Assembly: GCA_002261155.1 (NCBI GenBank)
Contig: NKXN01000015.1
Span: 1 to 38,307, forward strand
Direction of reading: 5' to 3'
Length of the DNA stretch: 38,307 nucleotides
Source: Bacillaceae bacterium SAS-127
GTDB lineage: Bacteria > Bacillota > Bacilli > Bacillales > Domibacillaceae
Numbering within the stretch: the stretch's first letter is position 1; the number at the start of each line of letters is the position of its first letter. Under the pieces are notes generated by a model. That model was not told the origin of the DNA, did not search any database, and was given only the letters and a program-made list of their open reading frames with translations. Positions 23,686-33,037 of the stretch are shown piece after piece. Made by a program: the position numbers and the translations under genes.

Positions 23686-24507
23686 TCAAACAAGCCCCTG
23701 GTAAATTAAACGGATACCAACAATAATTAAAACGAAGCGTAAAACCGTCACCAATGTATTCGATTGCAGCCTTGAGTTTAAGTATGCACCGAACTTAGCC
23801 CCGATCCATGCTCCAGGAATTAAAGCGAGCGCGTATAACCATACGACATTGCCAAACGCGACATGCGTAATCGAACTAGCAAGGGCCGACAAGAAGATCA
23901 TAAACATCGATGTCGCCACTGCTACATGCGGAGGGAAAGCAAATAAAAGAATCATCGCTGGCACCATCAATGACCCTCCACCGATGCCAAAGATCCCTGA
24001 ACAAAAGCCGACAAAAAATGAAATCGAAATCGCTGTTACTGGTTGAAAACTATATGTATGAACCTCGCCACTCAGTTCCGTAAATTGTCGTTGAATCCCA
24101 CGATGACCGCTTGAAGCTAACGGCTTAATCTTCGAACGAATCATCAACACAAACGCCATAAAAATCATAAACAGCCCAAAATAAATATTGAATGAATCCA
24201 TATTTAACGCTTTGTTAACGTAAGCACCGACAATTCCACCCGGCCCGCTCCCGATAAAGAAAATCAGTCCACTTTTATAATCAACCGTCTTATGCTTCAT
24301 ATAAGCGAGCGTAGAAGACAGCCCAGTAAAAATCATAATGACAAGCGACGTCCCAACCGCTTGCTGTGGAGAAAGACCCATTAACAGACTTGTTGAAGTC
24401 CCGAAAAATAGGAGCGCTGGTACGATAATAATCCCGCCTCCTAGCCCGACAAGTGCCCCGAGCGTTCCCGCTACTAAGCCGATTGCAATCAATATTATCC
24501 ATTCCAT
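23686..24507 (-). CDS. yunE: TauE/SafE-family membrane transporter (probable sulfite/organosulfonate exporter)
   Basis: An integral membrane protein of 273 residues with about eight helices in two homologous halves, each with the family glycine motif: ALVGLGGGIIIVP near 18-30 and GIFGIGGGSLMVPAM near 170-184. The family moves sulfite, sulfoacetate or related anions; direction and substrate are not known here. ATG 24507 follows AAAGGTGG; the frame upstream would overlap the end of yunF. Second gene of yunF-yunE-yunD. Confidence 0.85.
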   Translation of the reverse strand: MEWIILIAIGLVAGTLGALVGLGGGIIIVPALLFFGTSTSLLMGLSPQQAVGTSLVIMIFTGLSSTLAYMKHKTVDYKSGLIFFIGSGPGGIVGAYVNKALNMDSFNIYFGLFMIFMAFVLMIRSKIKPLASSGHRGIQRQFTELSGEVHTYSFQPVTAISISFFVGFCSGIFGIGGGSLMVPAMILLFAFPPHVAVATSMFMIFLSALASSITHVAFGNVVWLYALALIPGAWIGAKFGAYLNSRLQSNTLVTVLRFVLIIVGIRLIYQGLV

Positions 24508-24523
24508 CTGAAGTCCACCTTTC

Positions 24524-25369
24524 TTAAAATAAATCAAGCTGACGAGAAGCTAAATCCTCGTAAGTCAAATCAGCCAATTCAATAAAACGTTTCGCGTTGT
24601 TCGCCGCATGTCCGCCAGAGTTATTGTTAAATAGCACGTAAATGTGCTCACTCTGCTTTTGCAATTGCTCGGCATGTTCCACCCATTGCCCAAGTTCCTC
24701 ATCATTATAGTCGTACAAATATCTCACTTCTCGCCAATTCGGATTATTTTGCTGACGCCAACCGTGCACGTTGCGACCATGTAAGCGAACGAGCGTTTTT
24801 ACGGCATTCGTTGCTTGTAAAATAATCGGCACAGAACCTTCACCAGCCTGTGGCTCATCACAAACCGTATGAATCCACTTCTCTTTTTCCATAAACGTGA
24901 GCGTCTGTTCTTTATATTCTGGCAAGTACCATGATTGATGACGAAACTCAAGAGCGAGTGGCACGTCCCGCATTTGTTCTTTACAATAACGTAAATAGTT
25001 AACGTTTTTCCGCTGGCAATCAAACCAAGGCGGAAATTGAAACAGCACCATCGCCAGCTTGTCCGCCTCGACTAACGGCTGCAGCGAGTCATTAAACCGT
25101 TGAAACATCTCCTCTTTCGATTCAAATGGAATCTCTCCACGCTGATGTCCCGTCATCCCTTGATATGCTTTCACGATAAACTTGAAATTCTCCGGCGTCT
25201 CAGCCACCCACTTCTCCATATTCCGCAGCGGCTGCACCGCATAAAAGCTCGCATCCAACTCCACAATTGGAAAATGCGCCGCATACTCCATTAACTTATC
25301 TCGAGAGGCCACACCGTGCTGATATAGAGTATCATGATCCCCCCAGCCAGTTAAACCAACATATATCAT
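24524..25369 (-). CDS. yunF: DUF72 family protein YunF
   Basis: A 281-residue TIM-barrel-like protein of the DUF72 family. It starts with IYVGLTGWGDHD, followed by VELDASFYAVQPLRNMEKWV, FKFIVKAYQGMTGH, LAMVLFQFPPWF, PLALEFRHQSWY, and LVRLHGRN, the usual string of barrel strands; the end has YVLFNNNSGGHAANNA. The family has structural likeness to sugar-phosphate isomerase barrels, but no activity is settled. ATG 25369 has AGAGGTG in front; a GTG 9 bp upstream lies inside that site. First gene of the yunF-E-D operon and the last of the conserved yut/yun block. Confidence 0.85.
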   Translation of the reverse strand: MIYVGLTGWGDHDTLYQHGVASRDKLMEYAAHFPIVELDASFYAVQPLRNMEKWVAETPENFKFIVKAYQGMTGHQRGEIPFESKEEMFQRFNDSLQPLVEADKLAMVLFQFPPWFDCQRKNVNYLRYCKEQMRDVPLALEFRHQSWYLPEYKEQTLTFMEKEKWIHTVCDEPQAGEGSVPIILQATNAVKTLVRLHGRNVHGWRQQNNPNWREVRYLYDYNDEELGQWVEHAEQLQKQSEHIYVLFNNNSGGHAANNAKRFIELADLTYEDLASRQLDLF

Positions 25370-25564
25370 AAGGTTCACCTCTTTTTTGTTTATTTTATCA
25401 TAATTCCAGCATACGATTGATGATCATTTAACATGGCTATACGCGACAGTATATTATTTTATAAAATCAAAATGTTTATCTATCAATATTTTTGTAAATT
25501 AGCTAATCTAATCGAATGATAATAAAAACCATTGTTCCATTTTTTTAAACAATTGGAAAACAAA

Positions 25565-25593
25565 TAGACCGAACGTACTTTCTATTGTATAGT
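25565..25593 (+). promoter_or_regulatory. Possible promoter of the DUF4132 operon
   Basis: TAGACC (25565-25570), 17 bp, TATAGT (25588-25593), 26 bp before the first start codon. It is the best spaced sigma-A candidate in the 250-bp gene-free region 25370-25619, which is otherwise very A/T-rich. A half Fur-like TGATAAT near 25518 has no second arm. Confidence 0.45.
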
Positions 25594-25619
25594 AAAAGAA
25601 AAAACAATGGGGGGTTCCT

Positions 25620-26036
25620 TTGAAGATTTATACACGTGTCAAATCAATCGGAAAACGCAGACCCGTATTACAACTACAAGAACTAGAAATCAGCCCAGTT
25701 AGGAACTTACATGAATTAATTGTTGAAGTCGTAACACAGCAAGTAAAAGAATATAACGAAAAGCCTTTAGAGAAAGCGATCTGGATGTATCTTGTTGATG
25801 AAGATTTAGAAGAAGCAGCGCGAAATGGCAAGGTTAGTTTCGGTGACCGTAAAAATGAAAACCAGCAAGATTTAGAAGAAGCGATTCAAAATGCGATTCA
25901 AAGTTTTGAGGATGGGCTTTATTGTGTACTCATAGGTGATGAAGAAATCAGCGATTTGGATGCACCTTTAGATTTAAAAGAAGAGGATGTTTTGACATTT
26001 ATTCGATTAACAATGCTTGCAGGGAGAGCTTGGTAA
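25620..26036 (+). CDS. Small protein paired with DUF4132; C-terminal half beta-grasp-like
   Basis: I do not recognise a named family. The 138 residues start with a strand pair (IYTRVK, then PVLQLQELEI) and a helix (LHELIVEVVTQQVKEYNE), followed by a charged, probably helical insert (50-97). Residues 101-135 (YCVLIGDEEISDLDAPLDL, then EDVLTFIRLTMLAG) match the closing strands of ThiS/MoaD/ubiquitin-type beta-grasp proteins: strand, glycine turn, short acidic linker, D/E-rich turn, strand, A-G end. Instead of the terminal Gly-Gly it ends AGRAW. TTG 25620 has GGGGGG 5-10 bp before it. The next gene starts 9 bp downstream, with its binding site over this stop codon. A partner or ligand of the DUF4132 protein is the natural inference. 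Confidence 0.72.
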   Translation: MKIYTRVKSIGKRRPVLQLQELEISPVRNLHELIVEVVTQQVKEYNEKPLEKAIWMYLVDEDLEEAARNGKVSFGDRKNENQQDLEEAIQNAIQSFEDGLYCVLIGDEEISDLDAPLDLKEEDVLTFIRLTMLAGRAW

Positions 26037-26045
26037 GGAGAGAAG

Positions 26046-29000
26046 ATGATGAATGAAACATGGTTAAAACAATTAGAGGGAAAAGGTTTTGAAATTGCCG
26101 AAAAAATAATGAAGGCGGAAGAATCTGCTGAAAAAAATCACCAAACCTATGATTATGACAAAATTTCAGCTATAGATTCAGCATTAAAAAGTGAGGGCAC
26201 TACACAAATTGAGGAGCTTTGGGAAAACAGCTTAGAAAAAATCATCCGAGCAATACTTAATAATGAGCAGCAAGTAAAAGAATTTTATTGCTTTTTAGAA
26301 CAGTTAAAAACAATCCCTTATCAAGTTGGATATTATCGCCGTTCTTATAAAACGAATCAGCCTGTCGTGGATCATCATCGAGCGATTACCAATCTTTTAG
26401 TCGCACTTCCGCACAACAGTAAAGTAGATGTATTAGATGTTCTAGTAAATTTAAAACAATTTGAACACCACTATGCAGGCAGTGTTACTTGGTACTTACA
26501 CAAAAAGACAGAAACTAAAACTGTAACGACAGCTTATTTTATCGCTAAAGTGAGCTATGAATTGCGTCAAAAGAATCGTGCCTATGAGGAAGCGGTCGAG
26601 GAAATCCTATTTGGCGAAAATCAAGTGGCCACATTACAACATTCCGTTATTCAAGCGATCGTTCAAAGTGACAATGAACGCATGATTGAGTCACTCGGAA
26701 AGTTGTTACTTGCAGCAAAACGTCAAGAAGGACTTCGCCAAGCCATTCTTGAAACCGTTGACCAAGGAACGCTATCATCTTTAATTTACTTTATGGGTTT
26801 GATTCAAGAACATGATTTGATTCGCTTTTCTTCGGTTCAACGAGCGATTAGTACATGGATGGGGCTTGGCTATGAAGTAGAAGATAAAAAAATCATCGAA
26901 AAAGTATTCACAACGGCACTTGCATTATTTGAAGGTGATATGAGTTATGAAGAATGTATCGAGTCAGATGACTTAATTTTAAACTATGCAGCGCTTTGGT
27001 CGAAAGCAACACAATCGAAAGAGCTTGTGATCGAAGAAATTCAAAAGCTATTAAATAAGAAAAAACATCAGCAATTATCGGCATTATATTTCCTAAAAAC
27101 ATTACAAGATAATGAACTTGCGTATCCTCTTGTCGAGCCTTTAATTATGCAGACCGATGATTTGGATGTTTTAACTTTTGCTTTACCATTTTTAATGCCT
27201 TTCCATGCATCCTACCGTTATTCAAACTATCATGATGTTTTTTATAAAGGTAAGGTTGATGAGAAGTATCGTTTTATGCTTCAGTTTCCAGAGAAATTGT
27301 ATGAGCGTGTGCATGCCATTCGCAAATTGATGCCAAGAGATTCTCATCGAGTAGAAGAAAAGCCTTTCCCTTGGATTTTTACTGAATTAACAAAAGCAGA
27401 TTTATGGCATACGACGTTGACGATTGCTCGTGTTCAACAACATCGAGAATGGATGTTGGATATTATACAACATGCCAATGAGATGACGTCGGATAACCGT
27501 GGCAACTTACTTTATTGTTTGCCCGAAAAAGTGGAGTCGTCCATTGAAAGACAGTTTTTATTCGAAACATTAAAGGATCGCAGACTTTCAAATCGTGAAG
27601 AAGCGTTGAAAAAGATGAAAAAGCTCTCGTTGAACGATGATGAACTTCAACAAATTGTACAAATCTTATCTTTAAAAACAGGTAGTCTTCGTCAAGCGGT
27701 GTTAAAGGTTTTAATTACTCAGAAGGATGCAATATTAGAGGAGATCATTCCAACTCTTCTAGAAAGTCGCAAGCAAGACATTCGATTAGGTGGCTTAAGT
27801 TTATTATCTATGCTGTTAAAGGAAGAGCGTTGTATGCAAAAAGATATTGCGATATATACAGATAAGATAGCCAAACCGACAACTCAAGAAACTGTATTAA
27901 TAGAAGATTTATTAAAGTCAGATACACATCAATGGACAAAAGAAAATGGATTTGGCTTATATAATCCAAACTACGATACGTCAAAAATCCCTGCTCTACC
28001 AAAAGTGCAGCCAAACCATTTGAAAAACATAATGGACTTCGATGAAAATCTCTTAATGGATAAAATCCAAAAACTTTCTGATTTAATCCATGCAAATCGC
28101 GAATATACTTATGAAACATCGAGATGGGATGGATCTAAGCATAAGCTTCTTTTAGGAGAGTATCGAATTACACCACTGTATGAGTATGCAGAAGAAGCTA
28201 AAAAAGAGACTTTGTTACACCATTATCCACTTGCAGACTTGTGGAAGTCATGGATGGAGGAAGTGGAACTAACATGGTGGGATTGCCAATATATTAATCT
28301 GTATGTCTATTCAGATTACTACGGTTCAAGTTCTTGGACAACAACGATTCAGCCAGAGTACTTCTCGTTATTGGAACAGCTTTTTGATATCGAAAAAGCA
28401 GAGAAGATGAGTCGATTTTATAATGAATTACCATACAGCCCCACCATCGATCAATTACTTTTAGTTATGCAAACAGAGTTCTTATTTGAAAAAACGGAAG
28501 ATGTTTTTGAAACCTTTTATCAAGCTTGTATCGAAATTCTTCAAAAAATAGATGTAGAAACATGGCATAAAAAAGTGGTCTTATCGTCTTGGCGCGCTCT
28601 CAAACCATTTTACGAGCATTCACTAATCCAAAATTTTTTTAGAATGCTAAGTCAAACTGAACGAACAGATGAGGATTTTGCGAAAAAGCTAGCCATCCAT
28701 TTAGAACTAACTCAACGCCAACAAGTAGAAAATAAAGAAAAACAACCGATAGTGGATGTAAGTATTGAAGAGTTTTGTCGTGCAATTAGTTTAGATTTGT
28801 TAACAGAAGATGCACTTTTCGTCAAAATTTTCGAAAGTCATCAATCTCGCTTTGATTTACAAGATATTTTTGAACGTCCGAGGCGCGAGGAGTTGCAGAA
28901 CACCTATGCATTTATTGAGGATCTTTACAAACGAATAGTTGTTCGCTTGTTGGAAATTGAATTATCGCGTGGTGACGCAAAAACTGAAGTAAGTGGATTT

Positions 29001-31025
29001 GTGTCCAAAAATTTACTCGAAGTCGTAGGTGTTGAAACATTCGTGAACTTGCTTGTATTGATGGACGGCTTGAAATATGTGCGAGGCTATATATGGGGGT
29101 CGGAACATACGAAGCGAGAAATTTTCTCTAAATTAATGAAGATAAGTAGACCAGATAAAAATGAAACCGTTGAGGATTTAAAGGCTACGCTTGCGCCATA
29201 TAAAATGAGTGAAGAGCAATTGTTAGACGCAATGATGTACTCGCCAAGATGGATTCCGCTCGTTAGTGAATATTTGGGCTGGAAAGGTCTATTGAGTACA
29301 GCTTGGTACTTCAAAGCACATACTTCGGATAATTCTAGCGCATATGAGATGGATCATATTACTCACTATTCAAATTTATCGAAAGAAGATTTTACTGATG
29401 GCGTATTTGATTTGGACTGGTTTAAAGAGTCTTATAAAGCAATCGGTAAAAAACGCTTTGAGCAAATATATGAAAGTGCTAAGTATGCTTCCGAGGGATC
29501 GAATCACCGCCGATCACAGCTATTTGCAGATGCCGTATTAGGAAACATGCGTTTAAAGCCTTTATTAGAAGAAGTGGAAGGAAAACGAAATAAAGATAAA
29601 GTGCGTTGTGTTGGACTAATCCCGTTAAGCAAACGAATTCCAGAAAAAGACGCTTGGAAAAGATATCAGTTCTTACAAAAGTTTTTGAAGGAAAGCAAAC
29701 AATTCGGTGCACAACGGCGGGAAAGTGAAGGCTTAGCAGTCCGCGTCGCTTTAGCAAACTTGGCTCGTAATGCAGGAATTGATGACGTGACGCGCTTTGT
29801 TTGGCAAATGGAATTGTTTAGCTTAAAAGAAAGAGAAATCTTTATGAAACCAATGAAGATTGAAGACGCAGACATGTGGTTAGAGGTGGATGAGCTAGGT
29901 GTAGCACAACTCATTGTTCAAAAAGACGGAAAGACATTAAAGTCAATTCCAGCTCGTTTAAAAAAGAAGCCAAAGGTCGTTCAAATTCAAGAAGTCCGAA
30001 AAGAAATGCGAGAACAACAAAAACGCTCAAAAAAATCATTGGAAGAAGCGATGGAAAGAAGCACAGCCTTCCAACTGGGAGAACTTCAGGCATTGCTTCG
30101 ACACCCTGTCATTTCACCTTTGTTAAAAACACTCGTTGTCAAAGTCGATCAGTATTTGGGTTACGTTCAAGAAGATGGATTACGCACATTAACAGATGGC
30201 TTACTTCAAATGGATCCAGAAAAAACAGCCATTCTAGCACATCCTTATCATCTTTATGAAGCGAAACAATGGCGTACTTTCCAACAAGACCTTTTTGAAA
30301 AGAAAGTGCAGCAGCCATTTAAACAAGTTTTCCGTGAATTATATTTAGTGAACGCGGATGAACGTCAAACAACAAACTCAAGAAGATATGCTGGCCATCA
30401 AGTTCAACCACAGAAAACGGTCGCTTTATTAAAAAATCGACAATGGCTGGCGACATATGAAGAAGGGCTACGTAAAGTCAATTACGATGCCGATATCGTT
30501 GCCACGCTCTATGCGATGTGCGATTGGTTTACACCTGCGGATATTGAAAGTCCAACGTTAGAATACGTTTATTTCTATCACCGCAAAACAGGTAAAACAC
30601 TGAATTTAGAAGATATTCCCCCAGTCGTATTTTCAGAGATTATGCGAGATGTAGATTTAGTGGTCAGTGTTGCACATGTCGGTGGTGTAGACCCAGAGGC
30701 AAGTCATTCTACAATCGAAACACGCGCAGCAATCGTAGAAGAATTGATGAAGCTTTTAAAAATTGATAATGTTTCGGTTAAAGAGCATCATGCCATTGTT
30801 CGAGGAAAATTAGGTGAGTACTCGATTCATTTAGGAAGTGGAGTTATTCATCAAATTGGGGGACAAATGATTCCAGTGATTGCCGTACCATCACAGCATC
30901 GTGGACGCATCTTCTTACCATTTGCAGATGAAGATCCACGTACAGCTGAAATTATGTCAAAAATTCTATTATTTAGTGAAGACGAACAAATTAAAGATCC
31001 AATGATTTTAGAACATATTCGATAA
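26046..31025 (+). CDS. Giant DUF4132-domain protein (YehI/MolR-like), HEAT-like repeats
   Basis: A 1659-residue protein without signal peptide or membrane segments. Most of it is helical; residues about 510-620 look like HEAT-type repeats (SLRQAVLKVLITQKDAILEE, then DIRLGGLSLLSMLLKEE). A basic coiled stretch (about 1310-1340) precedes the DUF4132 region (about 1331-1500, with QQPFKQVFRELYLV and SRRYAGHQVQPQK). The C-terminal segment (about 1539-1659) is the best kept in this family: SVAHVGGVDPEASHSTIETR, YSIHLGSGVIHQIGG, GRIFLPFADEDPRTAEI and IKDPMIL. Relatives in enterobacteria (YehI, MolR) have no settled biochemical role and often sit near MoxR/VWA genes; none are here. Starts at ATG 26046 or 26049 with AAGGAG. 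Sits 9 bp behind the small beta-grasp-like gene. Confidence 0.82.
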   Translation: MMNETWLKQLEGKGFEIAEKIMKAEESAEKNHQTYDYDKISAIDSALKSEGTTQIEELWENSLEKIIRAILNNEQQVKEFYCFLEQLKTIPYQVGYYRRSYKTNQPVVDHHRAITNLLVALPHNSKVDVLDVLVNLKQFEHHYAGSVTWYLHKKTETKTVTTAYFIAKVSYELRQKNRAYEEAVEEILFGENQVATLQHSVIQAIVQSDNERMIESLGKLLLAAKRQEGLRQAILETVDQGTLSSLIYFMGLIQEHDLIRFSSVQRAISTWMGLGYEVEDKKIIEKVFTTALALFEGDMSYEECIESDDLILNYAALWSKATQSKELVIEEIQKLLNKKKHQQLSALYFLKTLQDNELAYPLVEPLIMQTDDLDVLTFALPFLMPFHASYRYSNYHDVFYKGKVDEKYRFMLQFPEKLYERVHAIRKLMPRDSHRVEEKPFPWIFTELTKADLWHTTLTIARVQQHREWMLDIIQHANEMTSDNRGNLLYCLPEKVESSIERQFLFETLKDRRLSNREEALKKMKKLSLNDDELQQIVQILSLKTGSLRQAVLKVLITQKDAILEEIIPTLLESRKQDIRLGGLSLLSMLLKEERCMQKDIAIYTDKIAKPTTQETVLIEDLLKSDTHQWTKENGFGLYNPNYDTSKIPALPKVQPNHLKNIMDFDENLLMDKIQKLSDLIHANREYTYETSRWDGSKHKLLLGEYRITPLYEYAEEAKKETLLHHYPLADLWKSWMEEVELTWWDCQYINLYVYSDYYGSSSWTTTIQPEYFSLLEQLFDIEKAEKMSRFYNELPYSPTIDQLLLVMQTEFLFEKTEDVFETFYQACIEILQKIDVETWHKKVVLSSWRALKPFYEHSLIQNFFRMLSQTERTDEDFAKKLAIHLELTQRQQVENKEKQPIVDVSIEEFCRAISLDLLTEDALFVKIFESHQSRFDLQDIFERPRREELQNTYAFIEDLYKRIVVRLLEIELSRGDAKTEVSGFVSKNLLEVVGVETFVNLLVLMDGLKYVRGYIWGSEHTKREIFSKLMKISRPDKNETVEDLKATLAPYKMSEEQLLDAMMYSPRWIPLVSEYLGWKGLLSTAWYFKAHTSDNSSAYEMDHITHYSNLSKEDFTDGVFDLDWFKESYKAIGKKRFEQIYESAKYASEGSNHRRSQLFADAVLGNMRLKPLLEEVEGKRNKDKVRCVGLIPLSKRIPEKDAWKRYQFLQKFLKESKQFGAQRRESEGLAVRVALANLARNAGIDDVTRFVWQMELFSLKEREIFMKPMKIEDADMWLEVDELGVAQLIVQKDGKTLKSIPARLKKKPKVVQIQEVRKEMREQQKRSKKSLEEAMERSTAFQLGELQALLRHPVISPLLKTLVVKVDQYLGYVQEDGLRTLTDGLLQMDPEKTAILAHPYHLYEAKQWRTFQQDLFEKKVQQPFKQVFRELYLVNADERQTTNSRRYAGHQVQPQKTVALLKNRQWLATYEEGLRKVNYDADIVATLYAMCDWFTPADIESPTLEYVYFYHRKTGKTLNLEDIPPVVFSEIMRDVDLVVSVAHVGGVDPEASHSTIETRAAIVEELMKLLKIDNVSVKEHHAIVRGKLGEYSIHLGSGVIHQIGGQMIPVIAVPSQHRGRIFLPFADEDPRTAEIMSKILLFSEDEQIKDPMILEHIR

Positions 31026-31028
31026 CGT

Positions 31029-31073
31029 GAAACAGGTGGAGAAAAACGATTTGTTTTTCCTCACCTGTTTTTC
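31029..31073 (+). terminator. Terminator of the DUF4132 operon
   Basis: AAACAGGTG at 31030-31038 pairs with CACCTGTTT at 31062-31070, with an inner AAAAAC/GTTTTT pairing and a T-run to 31072. It closes the two-gene unit. The 136 bp that follow, up to 31209, hold nothing I can identify. Confidence 0.85.
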
Positions 31074-31209
31074 TAATGCTAATCCAGCTACTTTTAATAG
31101 ATTACAGGCCACGATACGCACTTTCTACCTAGATTTTTCGTCCAACTAGACCTATGTCTTTAATTCGAGCTAAAGGCGCGTAATACATTGGTTCACGATC
31201 TCTTTTTTA

Positions 31210-32055
31210 TTATAAGATTTGTTTCATAAATACGTTCATTTCAGTGCTTAAATCATTTAAATTGTCAATAATATCGCTAAAATCTTGCACAAGATGTGCT
31301 TGCTCATTTGAGGCTTCTGCAATTTGTCCCATGCTCGTTTTTAAGTTTTCGATATTTTGTTTAATGCTCAGCAAAGACTCATCGATTTGATCGGTTGCGC
31401 CCGAAGTTTGCAATGAAAGCTTGCGTACCTCTTGCGCTACAATGCTAAAACCAGCTCCATGCTGACCAGCACGAGCCGCTTCAATGGAAGCATTTAAGCC
31501 TAGTAAATTTGTTTGTTGCGAAATATTTTTAATTAACTCGGTAATGGTATTTGTACGATTTGAATCCTCTAATGCATGTTGGGACTGTATTTTAATTTCT
31601 TCGCTCGTAGCTGATAACTCTTCAGAATGTGAGGCAACAATATGTAAACGATCTTGCAAAGAGCTAATAATATCTTGCATACTTTGCATATATTCTTGCA
31701 GTTTTTCTTCTGTTTCAACAGGCAAGCCGATAGCTAATGCCCCAACCACTTTGTTGTTTTCATAGACTGGAAAGGCATATGCTTTAATTGCTACACCATA
31801 AACACTCTGGTCAATATATACATCCGCATTTTGACCACGAAATGCCGTATAGACATTATTATCACCAGGGTTCACTTTCTCGCCATCTCGATAACCGGAG
31901 TCGACATTACGTCCAGGTAAGTAACGCTCCACTGTATCTTTTTCTTTATCAGCAATTGCCACAATGGCTTCACCCTTTAAAACCATATGGATGTAAGGCG
32001 TTGCAAGGCATAACGCCTCGATAATCTTCGGTGTTGATTCATTTCTCTCATTCAA
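31210..32055 (-). CDS. Soluble chemotaxis receptor (YfmS-like)
   Basis: A methyl-accepting chemotaxis protein of 281 residues without any membrane helix. The N-terminal part (about 1-115) is a small Cache/PAS-like sensor (GEAIVAIADKEKDTVERYLPG, then KAYAFPVYENNKVVGALAIG); the rest is the coiled-coil signalling hairpin with the highly conserved tip NLLGLNASIEAARAGQHGAG and FSIVAQEVRKLS near 185-215, which contacts CheA/CheW. Length and layout fit B. subtilis YfmS. TTG 32055 follows AGAGGGGG 9 bp away. The signal is not known. Monocistronic. Confidence 0.85.
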   Translation of the reverse strand: MNERNESTPKIIEALCLATPYIHMVLKGEAIVAIADKEKDTVERYLPGRNVDSGYRDGEKVNPGDNNVYTAFRGQNADVYIDQSVYGVAIKAYAFPVYENNKVVGALAIGLPVETEEKLQEYMQSMQDIISSLQDRLHIVASHSEELSATSEEIKIQSQHALEDSNRTNTITELIKNISQQTNLLGLNASIEAARAGQHGAGFSIVAQEVRKLSLQTSGATDQIDESLLSIKQNIENLKTSMGQIAEASNEQAHLVQDFSDIIDNLNDLSTEMNVFMKQIL

Positions 32056-32102
32056 ATCATTTTTCCCCCTCTAAGTATAAAGAAACATTTCCGTTTATTA
32101 CC

Positions 32103-32114
32103 TCAATTATAACA
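32103..32114 (-). promoter_or_regulatory. Extended -10 promoter of the chemotaxis receptor gene
   Basis: TGTTATAAT on the minus strand (TATAAT at 32106-32111) lies 51 bp before the start codon. There is no good -35 at 17 bp, which fits an extended -10 promoter. I saw no sigma-D (TAAA/GCCGATAA) elements. Confidence 0.5.
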
Positions 32115-32237
32115 CTTATTCCCATAATCACATTCAATTCTTGGTATTATATGTGACAATATACCTAACTTTTAACCTAATGAAAAATGAGTTGGTAACA
32201 CTAAACTAAATCATATTTTACTGTCTCCCATTACATA

Positions 32238-32266
32238 AGAAAAGACTGCCCCGCAGGACAGCCTTA
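32238..32266 (-). terminator. Terminator of the YibE/F pair
   Basis: On the minus strand GGCTGTCC, loop TGC, GGGGCAGTC, then TTTTCTTAT; the stem has one G-U pair and one spare G. It begins at the stop codon of the second gene. Confidence 0.7.
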
Positions 32267-33037
32267 CATATGCTGTGATTTTTCTTTATTTCTCGTCAAC
32301 GAATAAGCACTCATCCAAGCGGCAATCGGAATCACCAATGCAATGCCGATGCCAGAACATAAGATCGTGATCATTTCTGCACTAAACACTTTTGAATTGA
32401 TAACTTCACCAAAGGAATAGGATAAGTCTTTAAACCAAATGAGCAAGCCTAAATAACTTCCAAAAAAGGCAAAAAATAACGTATTCGTATCTGTCCCTAA
32501 TATATCCCTGCCAACGCTTAAGCCTGATCGAAATAAATCTTTCTTGCCGAGCAATGGATTATGATGATAGATTTCATGCATAGAAGTTGTGATCGAAATA
32601 GCGACATCCATCATCGCCCCGATGGCACTCATAATAATGACCGCCGCTGCAATCTTCACAAAATCCACGCCAACATAAAAGGAAAAAATGCTAAGCTCCT
32701 CAATTTCCTCTTCTCCAAAGCCTTGAATCATCGTATATTCGGTCACGATGTGAATAAACGATAGTAAAATAATAATGGTGAGAAGAGTAGAAATGAAGGC
32801 AGTGATCGTTTGGCCATTCACTTCATTAATATAAAATAGATTAATACAACTAATCATGACGCATGCAACTAGTGTGACGATCACTGTATTGCTTTGTGGA
32901 TCAAGCATAAATAATATCGTTAGAAAAACTACACCAAAATTTAAAAACAAAGAAAAGAAAGATCGTACGCCTTTTTTTCCACCGATAAGCACCATTAAAA
33001 TGAATAAAATAATTGTCAGCAATACTAATACATTCAT
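32264..33037 (-). CDS. YibE/F family membrane protein, short partner
   Basis: A 257-residue membrane protein with about seven helices. It carries the family signature IGAMMDVAISITTSMHEIYH near 155-175 followed by GLSVGRDILGTDTNTLFFAF, the same pattern as in the longer upstream gene but without its extracytoplasmic domain. Family function is unknown; a transport or channel role is inference. It overlaps the upstream gene by four bases (ATGA), so both are translated together and probably make one heteromeric complex. A terminator follows. Confidence 0.82.
   Translation of the reverse strand: MNVLVLLTIILFILMVLIGGKKGVRSFFSLFLNFGVVFLTILFMLDPQSNTVIVTLVACVMISCINLFYINEVNGQTITAFISTLLTIIILLSFIHIVTEYTMIQGFGEEEIEELSIFSFYVGVDFVKIAAAVIIMSAIGAMMDVAISITTSMHEIYHHNPLLGKKDLFRSGLSVGRDILGTDTNTLFFAFFGSYLGLLIWFKDLSYSFGEVINSKVFSAEMITILCSGIGIALVIPIAAWMSAYSLTRNKEKSQHM

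Noticed and set aside
25512-25530. Fur box before the DUF4132 operon
   Set aside because: Only a TGATAAT half-site is present; the second arm reads AAAAACC.
27808-28119. Minus-strand reading frame inside the DUF4132 gene
   Set aside because: It has no binding site and lies wholly inside a long, well-conserved gene; a shadow frame.
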